NCBI GenBank assembly: GCA_902826115.1
Contig: CADEDO010000025.1
Coordinates: forward strand, 1-37,404
Direction: 5' to 3'
From: an uncultured Nitrosomonas sp.
GTDB lineage: Bacteria; Pseudomonadota; Gammaproteobacteria; Burkholderiales; Nitrosomonadaceae
DNA: 37,404 bases
In this document: one piece after another, positions 34,940 to 37,404 of the stretch
Position numbering within the stretch: position 1 is the first letter of the stretch
Layout: each line of letters opens with the position of its first letter
The notes under the pieces: generated by a model
What the model was told of the DNA's origin: nothing
The model's database searches: none
The model's input: only the letters and a program-made list of their open reading frames with translations
Position numbers and translations under genes: made by a program

Positions 34940-36673
34940 ATGCCAAAACACAATGCTGATATTGCTGTCATCTTTGAAGAAATAGCGGATCTGCTGGAAA
35001 TCCAGGGAGCCAATCCATTTCGCATACGCGCTTACCGAAACGCTGCACGCATGCTGAGCGAGTTGCCGCGGGAAGTATCCCAAATGCTAGAGAAAAAGGA
35101 AGATTTAACTGATTTGCCGGGCATTGGTGATGATCTTGCGGGAAAAATTAAGGAAATTGTGGATAGTGGTCACTGCAGCCTGCTGGATCGATTGCAAACC
35201 GAACTGCCTCCGGCCATTACCGAGCTTCTGAAAATTCCAGGATTGGGTCCGAAACGCGTTAAATCGCTGTATCACGATTTGGACGTGCAAACGATCGAGC
35301 AACTGTATCGGGCAGCACGTGACGGTCGCATCCGGATTTTGCCGGGTTTTGGTGAGAAAACCGAAACCAACATCCTACAAGCCATTGAAGCGCATGCCAA
35401 TCAGACGCAGCGCTTCAAATTGGCGGTGGCGGGACAATATGCAGAAGCACTGGAAAAATTTCTGCAAGCGATACCGGGTGTTCTGACTGTTATAGTTGCC
35501 GGCAGCTATCGGCGCATGCGTGAAACAGTCGGGGATTTGGATATGCTCGTTGTGTCCTCAGTATCGGCAGCCAGCCAAGTAGTGCAACGTTTTATTACCT
35601 ATGAGGAAACTGTCGAGATTCTATCTGCTGGCACGATAAGGGCGAGCATTATTCTTGCCGGCGGTTTGCAGGTGGATTTGCGCGTGGTTAAGGAAGAATC
35701 GTATGGTGCTGCGCTGCATTATTTTACCGGCTCCAAATCCCATAACATCGCTATTCGTCGCATGGCGCAGAAACATGGCCTGAAAATCAATGAGTATGGT
35801 GTTTTCCAGGATAAAACCCGCATTGCTGGGGAAACGGAGGCTTCGGTCTATGCAGCCGTAGGTCTCGCCTATATTCCTCCAGAGCTGCGTGAAAATCGTG
35901 GCGAGATTGCCGCTGCAAGCACAGGGCAACTGCCGCAGCTCGTGGAACAAACGGATCTCCGGGGCGATTTGCATGCGCATACCCAGGCAACGGATGGACA
36001 TCACTCGTTACGTGAAATGGCACTGGCTGGCAAAGCCTATGGTTTTGAATACCTGGCCATTACCGAACATTCACGTCGGCTGACTTTTGCGCATGGTCTT
36101 GATGGCGCGCGACTTGCCCAGCAGTGTGATGAAATTGATCAATTGAATGCAGAGTTAACGGGAATTACCTTGCTCAAAAGCATCGAAGTGGATATTTTAC
36201 AAGATGGCAATCTGGATTTGCCCGACAGTGCTTTGGCGCGCCTCGACTTGGTCGTGGGCGCTATACACAGTCATTTTAATCTGTCGCGGGCCAAACAGAC
36301 GGAGCGGATATTGCGCGCGATGCATCACCCTTACTTTACCCTATTGGCTCATCCAACCGGGCGCCTGATTCAGCGGCGAGATCCTTATGATGTGGATATG
36401 TTGCGCATTATTCGTGAAGCCAAGCATCGTGGCTGTTTTTTGGAATTGAATGCACATCCGGAGCGATTGGATCTGCTGGATACCCATTGCCAGATGGCGA
36501 AGGAAGAGGGCGTGCTGATCAGTATCAATTCGGACGCGCATAGTGTGTATGATTTTTCCAATCTGCGTTTTGGTGTCGGACAAGCGCGGCGCGGCTGGTT
36601 GGAGAAATGCAATGTACTTAATACCCGTCCATTGAGTGAATTGCGTTTACTGATTCATCGCACGATGTCGTGA
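34940..36673 (+). CDS. polX: DNA polymerase X family protein with PHP domain (PolX)
   Basis: 577 residues from ATG 34940. An N-terminal 8-kDa-like domain (IFEEIADLLEIQGANPFRIRAYRNAARML) precedes two helix-hairpin-helix motifs (LTDLPGIGDDLAGKI, LLKIPGLGPKRVKSL). The polymerase-beta nucleotidyltransferase site is GSYRRMRETVGDLDMLV, with a third carboxylate in VDLRVV. The C-terminal PHP phosphoesterase begins DLHAHTQATDGHHS and contains LKSIEVDIL, VGAIHSHF, LAHPTGR and NSDAHS. Such enzymes fill gaps and have 3'-5' exonuclease and AP-site activity in base excision repair. All key residues look intact. Confidence 0.94.
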   Translation: MPKHNADIAVIFEEIADLLEIQGANPFRIRAYRNAARMLSELPREVSQMLEKKEDLTDLPGIGDDLAGKIKEIVDSGHCSLLDRLQTELPPAITELLKIPGLGPKRVKSLYHDLDVQTIEQLYRAARDGRIRILPGFGEKTETNILQAIEAHANQTQRFKLAVAGQYAEALEKFLQAIPGVLTVIVAGSYRRMRETVGDLDMLVVSSVSAASQVVQRFITYEETVEILSAGTIRASIILAGGLQVDLRVVKEESYGAALHYFTGSKSHNIAIRRMAQKHGLKINEYGVFQDKTRIAGETEASVYAAVGLAYIPPELRENRGEIAAASTGQLPQLVEQTDLRGDLHAHTQATDGHHSLREMALAGKAYGFEYLAITEHSRRLTFAHGLDGARLAQQCDEIDQLNAELTGITLLKSIEVDILQDGNLDLPDSALARLDLVVGAIHSHFNLSRAKQTERILRAMHHPYFTLLAHPTGRLIQRRDPYDVDMLRIIREAKHRGCFLELNAHPERLDLLDTHCQMAKEEGVLISINSDAHSVYDFSNLRFGVGQARRGWLEKCNVLNTRPLSELRLLIHRTMS

Positions 36674-36739
36674 GCATATTTATCAGCACGTTGTGTAATA
36701 CTCGCTTGTTCGCAACAGAATCACTATAGGGAGTCTGTC

Positions 36740-37366
36740 ATGATATTTGCAAATCGTATTGCAGCAGCCAGGAAACTGGTCGAAGCGCTGTCTGATTATC
36801 GCGCTAAAAATCCTTTGATATTGGCAATACCGAGAGGTGCTGTGCCGATGGCGAAATTGATCGCCCAGCAATTAAAGGGTGAAATGGATGTGGTATTGGT
36901 GCGTAAATTACGCGCGCCGGGCAATCCTGAATTTGCAATCGGCTCGATAGATGAAAGTGGCTGGATTTATCTGACTGAATATGCTCAGCAAGTAGGTGCC
37001 GATCAGGATTATATTGATGCAGAAGTGACTGAGCAGACAAAAATCATCCGCCAGCGGCGTGCTCAATATACGCCCGAGCGTCCGCCCATCGATCCGGCTG
37101 GACGAATTGTCATCATTATTGATGATGGATTGGCGACAGGCTCGACCATGATCGCGGCATTGCACGCTCTGCGTAATCAGAAACCTGCCGAATTAGTTTG
37201 TGCCATTCCGGTGGCGCCTGGTGATACACTGAGAAAATTACAGGGTAAGGCGGATCGTATCGTTTGTTTGTCGTCACCCAGTGACTTTTACGCGGTGGGG
37301 CAGTTTTATACGGATTTTCCGCAAGTTACTGATGAGGAAGTGATTGCCTGTTTAACAGGCCGTTGA
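36740..37366 (+). CDS. Type I phosphoribosyltransferase-like protein
   Basis: 208 residues; GGGAG lies 6 bases before the ATG. The PRPP-binding motif is VIIIDDGLATGSTM (about residues 124-137). The N-terminus (FANRIAAARKLVEAL...ILAIPRGAVPMA) and VVLVRKLRAPGNPEFAIGSI are characteristic of a subfamily often joined to a dienelactone-hydrolase-like domain in other bacteria. Here it stands alone; a matching hydrolase is encoded at 25553-26182. Substrate base is unknown. It follows polX by 66 bases on the same strand. Confidence 0.87.
   Translation: MIFANRIAAARKLVEALSDYRAKNPLILAIPRGAVPMAKLIAQQLKGEMDVVLVRKLRAPGNPEFAIGSIDESGWIYLTEYAQQVGADQDYIDAEVTEQTKIIRQRRAQYTPERPPIDPAGRIVIIIDDGLATGSTMIAALHALRNQKPAELVCAIPVAPGDTLRKLQGKADRIVCLSSPSDFYAVGQFYTDFPQVTDEEVIACLTGR
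37347..37359. repeat. 13-bp palindrome at the end of the phosphoribosyltransferase gene
   Basis: CCTGTTTAACAGG is a perfect palindrome with a central T, overlapping the last codons of the gene. The following GTTGAAAAAC and the GTTAAAAACAGG at the window end share AACAGG. It may be the boundary of a dispersed repeat or mobile element extending beyond the window. Confidence 0.3.
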
Positions 37367-37404
37367 AAAACTATCTGCGTTGCCGCTACGGTGTTAAAAA
37401 CAGG

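Noticed and set aside
1..37404. tRNA, rRNA or CRISPR features
   Set aside because: No tRNA-like GTTCRANNC arms with matching stems, no rRNA segments and no regularly spaced direct repeats were noticed on reading; a covariance-model scan was not possible here.

Overview
This is a chromosomal window of moderate GC from a proteobacterium, most likely a betaproteobacterium close to Nitrosomonas. The main reason is the gene order hisC-hisB-hisH-hisA-hisF-hisI-hisE-hinT-tatA-tatB-tatC, a betaproteobacterial arrangement. Class-level placement is fairly safe. The genus is an inference from overall gene style, not from a diagnostic gene. No rRNA, tRNA, CRISPR array, prophage or plasmid functions were seen.

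Layout. (1) 1-5358, accessory: two tandem paralogous genes for exported Asp-box (BNR) beta-propeller proteins, separated by a decayed IS200-like element whose ends carry matching 20-bp palindromes. The paralogs share a 201-bp perfectly identical block, a sign of gene conversion. (2) 5633-8266: a copper-efflux pair (CopZ-like chaperone and CopA P1B-ATPase), followed at 8372-8998 by a small exported protein with a SlyB-like tail. (3) 9120-16036: one long minus-strand operon for histidine biosynthesis, HinT and the Tat translocase, with a plausible sigma70 promoter in front of hisC. hisG and hisD are absent from its head. (4) 16207-22960, housekeeping: a MidA-type methyltransferase divergent from a pteridine-reductase-like SDR; a short LppC-type protein overlapping YraN and divergent from RsmI; PyrC; a DUF393 thiol protein; and a helix-hairpin-helix protein of unknown function.

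(5) 23079-26182: a tightly coupled plus-strand operon of Memo-like protein, AMMECR1-like protein, radical SAM enzyme (the AmmeMemoRadiSam set, function unknown) and an alpha/beta hydrolase. Stops and starts overlap at every junction. (6) 26287-29469: an unrecognised 724-residue protein beside a papain-like cysteine peptidase. (7) 29612-37366: a stress island with Hsp20, a DUF2934 protein, Lon, a two-CBS-domain protein, a BCAM0308-like zinc-ribbon protein, PolX and a phosphoribosyltransferase.

The most interesting reading is that region 7 resembles low-oxygen/dormancy gene sets of other bacteria (Burkholderia lxa locus, mycobacterial DosR regulon). The phosphoribosyltransferase of region 7 and the hydrolase of region 5 correspond to the two halves of proteins that I recall being fused elsewhere. 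Together these suggest a link between the AmmeMemoRadiSam operon and the stress island. This is a hypothesis resting on recalled family knowledge and on the visible sequences.
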